DNA of 64,000 nt from Rhynchosporium graminicola. Taxonomy: Eukaryota > Ascomycota > Leotiomycetes > Helotiales > Ploettnerulaceae. The stretch lies in assembly GCA_900074885.1 (NCBI GenBank), contig FJUW01000052.1, forward strand, positions 62,001 to 126,000. Reading direction: 5' to 3'. The notes below the pieces were generated by a model. It had not been told where the DNA came from and made no database searches. It saw nothing but the letters and a program-made list of their open reading frames with translations. Shown here piece by piece: positions 34,109-44,731 of this stretch (positions are counted from its first letter, which is position 1; every line of letters starts with the position of its first letter). Both the position numbers and the translations under genes were made by a program.

Positions 34109-34456
34109 ATGGTCGTCTGCCTTTTACTAGCTTATTTCTTTTCGAGAAATGCACAAAATTGCGAGAGGGGTTGCATGGGTCCAGATTGCTTCACGGAAAT
34201 TGGCGAAGTTCTGAAATGCGTTTATTTGATATATGTTTACGACACACAAGGTAAGAACAGAAAATTCATCAAATCTAAGTCCGACATGACCTATGCTAAT
34301 CCTGCTCTAGATATTCGAGATGAAGATGTGGTCGGCGAGAGAGGCATAAGAAGTTATTTCTTACATTGTAGGAAAGCTGAACGCCTCATATATCTCGAAG
34401 AGTCGAAGAGGCTCTGTGTGAGTCAAAATATGCTAGTCTCTCTGGTCTATCTTTAG
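34109..34456 (+). CDS. Candidate small spliced gene, function unknown
   Basis: The open frame contains a good intron signature at 34251-34310 (GTAAGA donor, GCTAAT branch, CTCTAG acceptor), 60 nt long and so in frame. Spliced, it would encode 95 residues starting MVVCLLLAYFFSRNAQNCER and ending QNMLVSLVYL. The N-terminus is hydrophobic but lacks a clear cleavage site. No domain is recognised and no homologue comes to mind. The intron signals are the only reason to list it. Chance occurrence in 2.7 kb of intergenic DNA is quite possible. Confidence 0.25.
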   Translation: MVVCLLLAYFFSRNAQNCERGCMGPDCFTEIGEVLKCVYLIYVYDTQGKNRKFIKSKSDMTYANPALDIRDEDVVGERGIRSYFLHCRKAERLIYLEESKRLCVSQNMLVSLVYL

Positions 34457-36007
34457 TGGTATGGCATAAAAGAGCTAAGAGGAATAAATATTGAAGCAGG
34501 CGAAGATTCTGGATGCTTTTCAATGGAAAAGTAGAAATGGAGCCTGGAGCCGATTCTAGGTGGAGGGAGAGACAATATGAGTGATAGAACAGGTGGCTTC
34601 GGGAGAAGGAGGATAGGTAGGTGAGTTGAAGTGGGTCTTTGAAACTAGGCGAGGCGCGTGTAAACAAGACCTGATAAAGTTCTCCCAATTTGGTAGCCCT
34701 TTAACACTTTCACACTTCTATAGCCATTCATTGGGTGAGATTGTGTACAAGATTCCCTTAAGTCAAGGTCACGTCGGGTCTGTCTACTAAACATACAACA
34801 ATTCTGTCGTTCCTAATGAATTATATCCTGCTCGTAATGCCGACTTTTCATTAGTCCTGGTATACACTCAACTATGTGATTCTGACTTGTTTCACGGCTA
34901 GTGAACAATATCGATATATTAAAAGCAAAGCCTTTGTCATTAATTTGTCAGGTCAGGCAGAAAAAAAGTCGAACCCTTTGCGACTTTCAGGTGCCGCTGA
35001 GTTGTATCCTGGTTGATGGCTTTATAACTATATTCCCAAGTGGTCCCGATAAATACTCAGTGCAAGATACAGAGGCATGTATGTGCGAGGCCACGGAAGT
35101 CTTCGTAACTCAATGATCCGCTGAAGTATCCGATGATATAGAGCATGACTGCCTGGAGTGTGCAGTAAAGGACGAAGCTCTATGATGCTAATCGCGTGGA
35201 GAGAACACCGTGGAGTTCTAAATGGAGGATATCGAAGCCATTTTAAACATTAAATCAGGTCACATCTGTACAATACTGGCGATGGCACTTCGGAACCACC
35301 GGAGCGCGTGAGGATACTTTGACTCTGCGCAGATTGGGAGTTGATAGACTAATATCTGGCTTTAGAATGAACTGGTCATGTAGTCAACTCTGCGTAAAGG
35401 AGTATGAAAGGTAATCTATGTTTTGACCTAACTATGATTCTGTGAGTAGCATATGTAGCCTATCCTTGTTGATTCACGTCCAGCCTCTGCTATGCACTCC
35501 TCACAGCTGGGTTTCGGAAGCTTTGTAATAAGCAGAGCTAACTTGGTGCGCATCAAAATATTCTATATCGCGAGATTTTTGTAAAGTACCGGTGCTACCG
35601 AGATTTGGAGACTTCTTTCTACTAAGACTGAATTCTTGAGGAAATAGAATTGGATCTCTGGCAAGTATCAGGCCAAGTGCCAGTGAATGGTGCAGGCCTC
35701 TTCGTTTCCAGTCTCACTGTTGAGGATCGTGCTTAATTATTTAATCAGAAGATAATCTAGACTCAAAAAGAACCACGTTGTAACAGTATTCCTGGCGCCA
35801 ACTTGATCAGATGGCAGGATTTGCAAGAGCAAGACGAGAATTAGCGCGACCACATTGTGGAGCCTCCCCTCCCGATCCTTTCTCGCTTACTAGTCTCCCT
35901 GCCACGTGACACCACAAACTCCACAACCATATTCTTCTAAACATTTTCACGCCGCTTATTTCTTCTTTATACGACCAACGACAACGCCATCGCCGACCAC
36001 AGCAGCA
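34457..36007. other. Intergenic region upstream of eL36
   Basis: About 1.5 kb of AT-rich DNA with no supportable gene. The last 80 bp are pyrimidine-rich (TTTCTTCTTTATAC) as expected for a ribosomal protein gene leader. Confidence 0.45.
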
Positions 36008-36602
36008 ATGGCATCCACCAAGACCGAGAGAAGCGGCATCGCCGTTGGCCCAAACAAGGGACACGTATGAATCCCCAATACCAAACTCCAGCCCGTCTCA
36101 CCTCTTGGAGGATCTCAATCAATTTCCATACAAGTCCTCGAGAGAGAGACGGGAGACGATTGAAGATGGACTTAACGGGCTAATGTTATTTGCGACAATA
36201 TAGAAAACCGAGCAGCGTGTTGTCAAGCCGCGCATCAGCAGATCGAAGGGAAAGGCCAGCAAGCGTACCCAGTTTGTTAGGGAGATCGTGAAGGAGGTTT
36301 CTGGGTATGTGATTCTAGTCCCCATGTCCATTATGCGCGCAAAGCAAGAGAAGAAGACAATGGCTAACCACTCTTTTATATAGACTCGCACCATACGAGC
36401 GTCGTGTCATCGAACTTCTCCGTAACTCCAAGGACAAGCGTGCCCGCAAGCTCGCAAAGAAGAGAGTATGTTTCCTCGTCCCTTTCATGCCTCTATAGAC
36501 ATAGCTCTGACATAAATACAGCTTGGTACTTTCGGACGTGCTAAGGCGAAGGTTGAGGAGCTCACCAACGTCATTGCTGAGTCGAGAAGAGCTGCTCACT
36601 AA
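36008..36602 (+). CDS. RPL36: 60S ribosomal protein L36 (eL36)
   Basis: Small basic protein of the large cytosolic ribosomal subunit. Four exons, 36008-36064, 36204-36304, 36384-36465 and 36522-36602, are separated by introns of 139, 79 and 56 nt and encode 106 residues, the expected size. All junctions keep frame and recover the family sequence: [51 protein letters not shown] and [20 protein letters not shown], ending RRAAH. Three introns in a 321-nt coding sequence is typical for filamentous-fungal ribosomal protein genes. It is convergent with the UBX-domain gene. Confidence 0.97.
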
Positions 36603-37176
36603 ATGTTTCGCCCTCGTTTCGAACACCTATTCCGTCGCGCATATCCCATACAACACCACGACATCTTCGCATTATGAGATTTCCACAGGAAAAATGGATG
36701 GTTGGCGTTGTATGATTGAAAGGATGTTAAGGATTTTCCCCGAAGGAATTATATGGATGGCGTACTGCTTGCTAGTAACTAGCCGGTCACACTCGCGAGG
36801 ATTCTGGACCAAAGAATGAAAAGAAAATAAATTATGCGTTGTATGACAATTTTCGTGAGACTTCACAAACGTATGTTTTTTTTTTTTTGAAAACGGGAGT
36901 ACTAACGTGTTCCGCTGAGATAGATTGGAATGATACCCAAGCTTACAAGACGTCTCATTGATCGAGTTCAATTGATACCTACAGGACTAGTGCGTACTAC
37001 CATACGTATCGTGCCTCTACGTAAAAGCAGTACCCAGCAAAATGCATCTCCCTATGAAAGCAAAAGTAAGACTAACTCCTCGCTATGTAATTGCTCGGCT
37101 TAAAAGTACTCTGACAGTAAACCTCATCATCTCAAGTCATATCTCATATCCTTTTCCACATCCGACCACCTCTCAA
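36603..37176. other. Convergent intergenic region eL36 / UBX4
   Basis: About 570 bp of 3' flanking DNA with a run of 13 T at 36876-36888 on the plus strand. No gene is seen. Confidence 0.55.
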
Positions 37177-38762
37177 TCACTTCTTCCCCAGCCCCTTGAA
37201 CCACTTCGGTACACCACCCTTACTCTTCCCACCTGTCGAAACTTCCTTTCCTTTTCCCTTATCTACTACCTGCCCATTCGAAGCCTCCTCCTTAGGCTCG
37301 TCCTTGGGTGGTTCTGGAACAGAAATCTCCTTCGAAGCCTGGACATACTGGCTTTTCAGCACCGGCTCCTTTCGAACCTCATCACCAACCTCATCCTCCC
37401 AAATGAAATCGACCAGAACTCTCTCCTCAAATCCCAGATCCTTGATCAATAACTTCTCGCTCCTTGGGACAGCCTTAGGTCCCGGATTCTTATAAACAAG
37501 CTTAAATCCCTGGTCCTCAGCAGATATCAAACCCGTCACAAATGCATATAAACTATTTCCAGTTTCAGGAGCTGTGAACGTACTAATCGTACTCTGCTGA
37601 TCAGGAAAACGGATTTTGATCGTGACCTGGGTTTTCTTAGCTAGCTTCTGAGCCTTTTCTTGTTCCAAACGTTCGGCTTCTGCGTCGGAAGGGAGACGTT
37701 TGTTGTGTGAATTTTCCAGGAGTCGAGATTGGTGGAGTTTGGCGTGGTATACTGAGGGCTCGAAATCATCTTCATTGAGGGGAAGGAGCGCGGCCTTTGG
37801 TGTCGAGTCGGAGGGGGCAGAGAAGACTTGAATGGGACGTTGGTTGGGACCCAGAAGTTGGTCTTGAACGGCGGGCGAGGTTAAGGAGGGTGCTGAGAGG
37901 TTGGAAAATGTGACTAGTGTTGGTTCTGTGTCTTCGCTGGTTGGTGCTGGATTTGTCGGAAGTTCCTGGGTACTGGTGTTGGCCATATCGACATCTTCTG
38001 ACTTGTTTGAGGTTAGTTTCGCCATCGCATCCGTAAACATATTGCTTTCCGTCGTGGGATCTTGCGAGACCTCCCCACTTGAAGCAGTATCCTCCTTAAA
38101 ATATTCCCCAATCTCCTTCATAGCATCCTCCAACGGCTGTCCGGTCGCCTTGAAACCCAGCCTGATAGCCGCACTGCCCTGATTGAATCCCAACTGCTTC
38201 AAATTCTTCTGCAGTCCCCCAAAATCCGAGAAATCTCTCCCCATAAGATTCAACGTCGGCATCTCATAAAATATCCTTCCTGCGCCTGTCGATCCCCCAT
38301 TTTCAATATGTGTGACGCCCCTAGCAGTGAAATTCAGGTTCTGTCCAGAGACTTCCTTGGATTCGAATTTCCGCAGGATGAGCCATAACGTAGTATCGCT
38401 AGGAAATTTGTCTATTAGACGACCGCCGGGTATGCTTGATGCTAGCGATTCTGGTAACTGGAGAGCTACAGATACGACAGAGGGAGAGCGAGAGGCGACG
38501 ACAAGTTCAAGTTTTGCGCCAGGGACGAGACCAGTTTGGCGGTACGGGATGGAGAGCTCGACGGGTTTATTGTTGTGTCTGGAATATGTTAGGTGACTTA
38601 CACTTGATTGGGATGAGGAACTTACTTGAGACCATAATTGCTGGCCTTCAGCTTTAGCTTTTGACAGGCTTGCTCGAGAACATCGTTCATATATGTTCCT
38701 GGGTTGACTTTGATCACCGTACGTCTGAGGGAGCTGTCTAGAACTACGACATTGGACGCCAT
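37177..38762 (-). CDS. UBX4: UBX-domain protein, TUG/ASPL family (Ubx4-like)
   Basis: Adaptor of the AAA ATPase Cdc48/p97, related to yeast Ubx4 and mammalian TUG/ASPL. Two exons, 38762-38626 and 38578-37177, with a 47-nt intron (GTAAGT, CTAAC branch, CCAG), give 512 residues. The N-terminus is a TUG-type ubiquitin-like domain (SSLRRTVIKVNPGTYMNDVL to about residue 75). It is followed by a second, degenerate ubiquitin-like region. A UBX domain spans about 360-440 with KIRFPDQQSTISTFTAPETG and GFKLVYKNPGPKAVPR. The C-terminus is Lys/Gly-rich and ends VPKWFKGLGKK. It is divergent from the proteasome gene PUP3, a functionally fitting neighbour since Cdc48 delivers substrates to the proteasome. 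Confidence 0.9.
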
Positions 38763-39359
38763 GGCTCTGCAGTTGGGACCGAACAGAGAGGAGGGTTTTG
38801 ATTGTGGTAATAACTTGAATTATGTCCCAATTGAAAGAGTATCTGGGGCAAAAAGGTATGATGTTCGTAAATTAGTACATAAATTCAAAGATCTGAGGTC
38901 AAGAAGTGTTCTTCGTGCTTCTCGAATGTTTGTAAGGGTAAGCGGGCGGGCGTAGTGGGGTGATTTGCTTGTTTAATCCTCGAAGTTCGTTCACAAGGAA
39001 GTTTTCGATTGAGTCATAGTATGATTGAAGTGAGGCCTAGGATATCTGCATTAATGCCGTGAGATTTGATTTGAAAGTCAGGTAGTATTTAAGTGCCCCT
39101 AATAAGGAAACGACCAAAGTCGAGGTTGGATTACAACTGGCGCCTGGAGCTGGGTTGCGTCGTCGGATTATTGTTTTTCCAGCGAGCTGAAGCTCGAGCT
39201 TCAGACGCGCAGCCATGTCTACCTTGTCAGTCAATTACTATATCAACTTCCGCAAAGCCAGCCTCACCTCTTCGCAATCTCGCCTCGAATATCTTACATG
39301 TATAGAGAGAGATCTCTGTTCATAAAATACCTTGGATACCCAAACAGTAGTCCGTGAAA
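38763..39359. promoter_or_regulatory. Shared divergent promoter UBX4 / PUP3
   Basis: 597 bp separate the start codons of a Cdc48 adaptor gene and a proteasome subunit gene. I looked for a yeast-type proteasome element (GGTGGCAAA) and do not see one. No TATA box is clear. Confidence 0.4.
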
Positions 39360-40173
39360 ATGGTAAGTATCCCGTACCCAGCCTATACCAAACAAGCAGC
39401 ATAGCTAACTCAAACCCCAGAGCTCTCCCTTCTCCATCAGTACGTCTACATCTGCCAATCCAAACCCAAACTTGAAATGAAAGCATATCTAATTCATCTA
39501 TTCAGATGGCGGCGCCTGCGTAGCAATGGTAGGAAAGGACTGCGTAGCCATTGCCTGCGATCTCCGACTTGGTCTACAATCCCTGACCGTATCCAACAAC
39601 TTCCCCAAGATCTTCTCCTACGGCGACGTCTACCTCGGCCTCACAGGTCTTGCGACCGATGTGTCAACCGTCTCCGATCTCTTTCGCTATAAAGTCAACA
39701 TGTATCGTCTCCGTGAGGAGCGCAATATCTCGCCCTCAACCATGGCCAACCTGGTTTCCAGCAGCTTGTATGAGAAGAGGTTCGGTCCATACTTTGTGAG
39801 CCCGGTTGTGGCCGGTATCGATCAGAAGAGTGGGAAACCGTTCATTTGTGGTTTTGATAGTATTGGCTGTATCGACTTCGCGAAGGACTTTATCGTCAGT
39901 GGGACAGCAAGTGATCAGTTGTTTGGTACTTGTGAGGGGCTTTGGGAACCAGACTTGGTATGATCCTTCTGTGCTGTGTTACGAAAATGGCTACATTGGG
40001 GCCAATGATCTAACTTGATTGTTAAATAGGCACCTGAAGACCTTTTCGAGACCATTTCCCAGGCCCTCCTCAATGCTGTCGACAGAGACGCACTTTCCGG
40101 TTGGGGTGCACACGTCTACATCATCGAGAAAGACAAGGTCACTAAGAGGTTATTGAAGGGTAGACAGGATTAA
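39360..40173 (+). CDS. PUP3: 20S proteasome subunit beta-3 (Pup3/PSMB3)
   Basis: Non-catalytic beta-type subunit of the 20S core. Four coding exons are needed: 39360-39362 (only the ATG), 39421-39439, 39506-39957 and 40030-40173, with introns of 58, 66 and 72 nt. The 205-residue product starts [20 protein letters not shown], matching the family from the third residue onward. It continues through [51 protein letters not shown] and the ending KRLLKGRQD. The isolated start codon followed directly by GTAAGT is unusual, but both junctions are canonical and the resulting N-terminus is the normal one. No ATG in frame is available within exon 3 before the conserved region. Confidence 0.94.
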
Positions 40174-41546
40174 GGAAAGCGTTCGTTCATTCGGCGTTTT
40201 CATGGCGTTGGAGAGGAGAGATAGGAAGAGAGCGGAGGATGAAGTGGTAATCGTTGGCTTTGAGGGGCCTTCGATCGACCGTGACTCGATACTCTCTGTG
40301 TACACTAGATACCTACGTACGATACGATATGACTGCGTGCATGGCATTGCGGTGCAGCTCCGAAGAGCGAAGCAAAATGATATGACTGAACACTACACAA
40401 TCCTCCATCGTAACGCAAACGAGGTTCAAGAAAAGCAAGCTTTTGGTAGGAGCAAAGTATTCAGCTTGAAACCCCTTCCAACCTATTTTGAACTAGTATT
40501 TACACGATCGTCTCTCGAGTATGGCCGTTCCTATCTACAATATCCTCAACAAAGGTCCTATCTAGCATTAGCGTTTCCCCGTAAGAACAAACATGCACCT
40601 ACAACACCACAAACATCAAGCCGACCCAAAATATTCCCCCAGTCTCAACCAAACCAGGGAGGGAACACAGAAGGGCCAAATCTCGCACAGCAATCAATAA
40701 CAAAGCAATCACGAACGGATGCCAGTATCTCGTCCTCAGAGTATCAAGGCTGCACATCGTGCTGTACGGCGAGGAGCATCCATCCATAGGTCACCCTCAT
40801 TGCTCTGCTCCCTTTTTTACACACGATTTGGCACTGGGGCCTCGGGGGGGGAGGGAAAACGGACACGAGCAAGTGGGTGGAAAAATGCCATGCAAGGCGA
40901 AAGTGATGCCTTTGATGTAATGTATCTCTTTTTGTAATGGTCTAAAGGGGTTTGAAGCTGGTCTCATCACGGGGGTGATGAGCGTAGAGGCAGTCCTGAC
41001 GAGGTTTTGTGACTTCTGGGGAATTAATTGTTAGAGTGAAACTGCCAAGGTGGAGTCGCAATTTTCAGGAATAGCTGATGTTAACCTGGTGAAGCGAGGC
41101 AAGTGAATCATATAAAATATTGGCTGATGTGGTACTCTATTGCAATACCGATAAAATTATTTCGACTTTATATCTCCTCAATGAAAGAGCCTAGCTTGCG
41201 AATGTCTTACTCCTAAATGTGTAAAACTTAAAGCTGTGTCTTCTATGAAGTTGTGCTAGTTGAGGAAGAAATAAATCGTTCAGACAGAAACAACTTACCT
41301 TGTCCTTACCCTGCCTGAGATCGGGTTTAGATGTCACTTTTTGGTACGGGTCAGTACGATTCGATCAAAAGTACATATATGCAGTATATTCTATATTCTA
41401 CCAACAACCTATTCTGATTCTAGTGTAGGTACATATGCAACTCTGAAGCCGACCTGACCTGACCGTAACAGGATATCTGGGATGTACAGGTGTTTCTTTC
41501 CTATCTTGAGATGATGTCTATCTGCCTCTCTCTACTTTAGATTGCT
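40174..41546. other. Convergent intergenic region PUP3 / Ca2+-ATPase
   Basis: No gene is supported. A 195-codon frame (40202-40789) starts 28 nt after the PUP3 stop but shows biased composition and no domain; I treat it as chance within untranslated DNA. Confidence 0.45.
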
Positions 41547-44500
41547 CTACTCTTTCTTTGCACGGGGTGTTGCGAACTCGGTTGTCTGGATGAATAGCTG
41601 GCGTTCGATGAGCTTGAGAACTTCGTCGATAAGACTGTGATTGCGTTAGTGAAACATTTCGACGACAAGGAGTGGCAAGATTAGAGTTGCGAGAGAAGAG
41701 GGAGCTTACATGACCGGCGCACTAATAACCAAAACAGCCTGCCACTCATTCCAGTTCAACGGCAGAATCGAGAATAGAGTCTGTAAGATTGGTGTGTACA
41801 GCAGCGCGAAATGTAACGCCATCGAAAGCGTAATCGCATAAACGAGCATCATATTCTCCCATAGCGGCAAAGTGAGTAGAGACTCACTGCTCGACAGCGC
41901 ATTCATGGCATTCAGCATCTCGATAACGACTAGAATAGACAATGAGACAGTGGACGCGGATTTGGCCATGTCGTTGGAGAACATGCTGCATCCAATGTCG
42001 GAGAATTGAGCGGAGCACTTGTGGAAGTGAGACAGTTGGTAGAAGCTAATCTGGGGTCCTTCGCTGTTGTACATGAACCACCATGCATAGCCAGCTACAG
42101 TTGCGAGACCAACGTATACGCCGATGACCATGTAGCGGAAGAAGAGCCATCCGCCGATGAGACGCTCGTCACGCTTTCGAGGTGCCCGACGCATGATATC
42201 GTGATCAGGTGGGTTGAAGGAGAGGGCTGTGGCTGGTAGACCATCGGTGACGAGGTTGACCCAGAGGAGTTGAACGGGAATAAGGGCTTCCGGCATGCCG
42301 ACTGCGGCAGTCAAGAAGATGGATACGACTTCTCCGATGTTGGAGGAAATCAAGTAACGGATGAATTGCTGGGTGTTATTATAGATAGAACGTCCTTCCT
42401 CAATGGCGACTTCGATCGTGGCGAAGTTATCGTCTGCGAGGACCATGTCCGAGGCAAGTTTGGCTACGTCGGTTCCGGATCCCATGGCTACGCCAATATC
42501 GGCTTTCTTGAGGGCTGGGGCGTCGTTGACTCCATCTCCGGTCATGGCTACAACTTCTCCAGCGGACTGGAGAAGATCGACGAGCTTGGACTTGTGACTT
42601 GGTTCGACTCGGGAGAACAGAGATGCTCGCTTTGCAGCTTCTAATTGCTCACTATCGCTGAGGTTGTCGAATTCTCGTCCGGTATAACTCTTACCCGTGA
42701 GATCTTCATATTCTCCAAAGACGCCAATTTGGCGACAGATGGTCTCCGCGGTGTTGCGGTTGTCTCCAGTGATTACGATGACTCTGATACCTGCTTCCTT
42801 GCACTTTCTGATAGACCCGGCGACTTCTGGACGAGGAGGGTCAAGCATGCCAACAAGACCGAGCAGAGTGAGCTTTTGCTCGAGTTGAGAGTACTGAGCG
42901 GTAGATTTGGCGTTCTTCAAAAGCGGGTTGGAGGCAACGTCCTCGACACTGGCAAGAGCAATGACACGGAGACCTCTATTACCATAGTCCACAACCTCTT
43001 TCAAGAGTAGATCTGTGAGAGCTTTGGTCATAGGAACTCTCTTGCCATTTGCGCCGACCAGGGTGTGAGTGCAACGATCAATGATGCTTTCTGGAGCACC
43101 CTTGACAAGCAGCTTCTGTTGGGTTTTGCTTCCGACGAGTACTGACATGCTCTTTCGGTCTCTGGAGAATTCGTAAGTGGCGAGACGTGGGGTCCTGGCC
43201 TCGTACCAAGAACTGGAGAGATGGAGACAGTCTTGAGTGGCAGCGGCAGAACGTTTCTGATTCTGGGCAGAGTCCGTGGTACCGATCTTTTCTACGAGGA
43301 CACGAAGTGCTCCCTCAGTTGATTCACCAACATTCGAGTAAGTGCCGGTCTTGGCATCAAAAGACAGTTGAGCATCATTACAGAGAGCTGCAACTTCGGT
43401 CATTTGGAAGATAGTGCTCGAGGAAGCTGCTACATTGGAGACGATAGAGCCTCTTGATGTGATTTTGCCTTGCGGTGCGAAAGTGGTTCCCTGAACATCA
43501 AGCTCCTCCAGGTCGTTTCCGGCTTCACTGATGTACACGATTTTGTTAACGCTCATCTGGTTGGTGGTCAAAGTACCAGTCTTGTCTGAACAAATGACGC
43601 TGCAACTTCCGAGAGTCTCAACAGATGGCAAGCTTCGCACGACAGCATTCTTGGCAGCCATCTTTCTGGTACCGAGGGCAAGACATGTTGTAATGACGAC
43701 AGCCAACCCTTCTGGAATAGCTGCGACACCGAGTGACACTGCGATCTTAAGGTAGTAGATAGCTCCCTTGGCCCAACTTCCGTGAGATGGGTCGTTGAAA
43801 TGCGGGATATTGATGAGCCAGACAACGATACAAATAACCGAAATGACTTTCGCCAAAGTGTCTCCGAAATCGTTAAGCTTCTGCTTCAGCGGAGTAGGTT
43901 CCGAAATTTGAGCAGTGATGCTCTCATGAATGTCTCCAATGGCGGTAGACGATCCAGTAAGAACCACGATCGCAGTAGCATGTCCAGTAACCACTGTAGT
44001 TCCCGAAAAGAGTATGTTGATCTGATCCTGCTTCACAGCTCTCGAGTCCGCAACCGTAGTGGTATCTTTTCCAACACTCTCACTCTCTCCGGTAAGAATT
44101 GCCTGGTCGACATTAAAACTATTGCTCTGAATGGCCAAAACTCGACAGTCCGCCGGGACTCTGTCTCCCACAGCGATCGAAATGATGTCTCCAGGAACCA
44201 ATTCCTCCGCTCGAATCCTGGTGATTTTCCCATCCCGAACAACCTTGGCCTCATTCGCGGAATATTCTTGTAGGGCGGCAATTGCTTTCTCAGCGCTGCT
44301 TTCTTGCGAAACACCGACGACGGCGTTCAGAATGAGGATCGTAAGGATCTGCTTTTGTAAGCTTGTGGCAGAATCTTATTGGGATGCTGTCCTTACAACT
44401 GCTGGATCTACGAAAGCTGTCCATCCCCCACCTTCCTCCAAGAGCGCCAAAGCAAAAGAGATGGCGGCAGATCCAAGGAGGATAATAACAAGCTGGTCTT

Positions 44501-44731
44501 TGAATTGCTCGAGAATCAGCTCCCAGATAGGAGTCGGGGGCTCCTCTTCAATAGCTGTAGAACTGTTAGCCCTTGAGCGGCGCAATGAGGCGCAAAAGAA
44601 ATTCTTAGCGTACAGTTGCGGCCATACTTCTCTCTTGAAGCTTGGATTTGAGATTCGGACAATCCCTGGACCTCAGAGACAGAGAAATGCTGCAACACCT
44701 CGGAGGTGGACTTGACATATGCGTTTTCCAT
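41547..44731 (-). CDS. SERCA-type P-type Ca2+-ATPase
   Basis: Endoplasmic-reticulum type calcium pump (P2A ATPase; Neurospora NCA-1 class). Four exons, 44731-44614, 44554-44397, 44348-41710 and 41634-41547, with introns of 59, 48 and 75 nt, yield 1000 residues, the usual SERCA length. Conserved parts in order: YGRN and [20 protein letters not shown] (cytosolic N-terminus and first helix), LTGES near 180, [15 protein letters not shown] (calcium-binding fourth membrane helix), [13 protein letters not shown] with the phosphorylated Asp near 346, [25 protein letters not shown] near 696, and [21 protein letters not shown] (sixth helix). The last small exon replaces a premature TAA and adds a conserved hydrophobic helix end and Lys-rich tail. 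The final residues (RAKKE) resemble a dilysine-type retrieval signal loosely. Confidence 0.96.

Noticed and set aside
40202..40789. 195-codon frame 28 nt after the PUP3 stop
   Set aside because: No recognisable domain, biased composition with many Gln/Pro/Ser codons, and location in probable 3' untranslated sequence.
42403..43010. Overlapping open frames antisense to the Ca2+-ATPase
   Set aside because: Shadows of a strongly conserved gene; no independent start context or domain.
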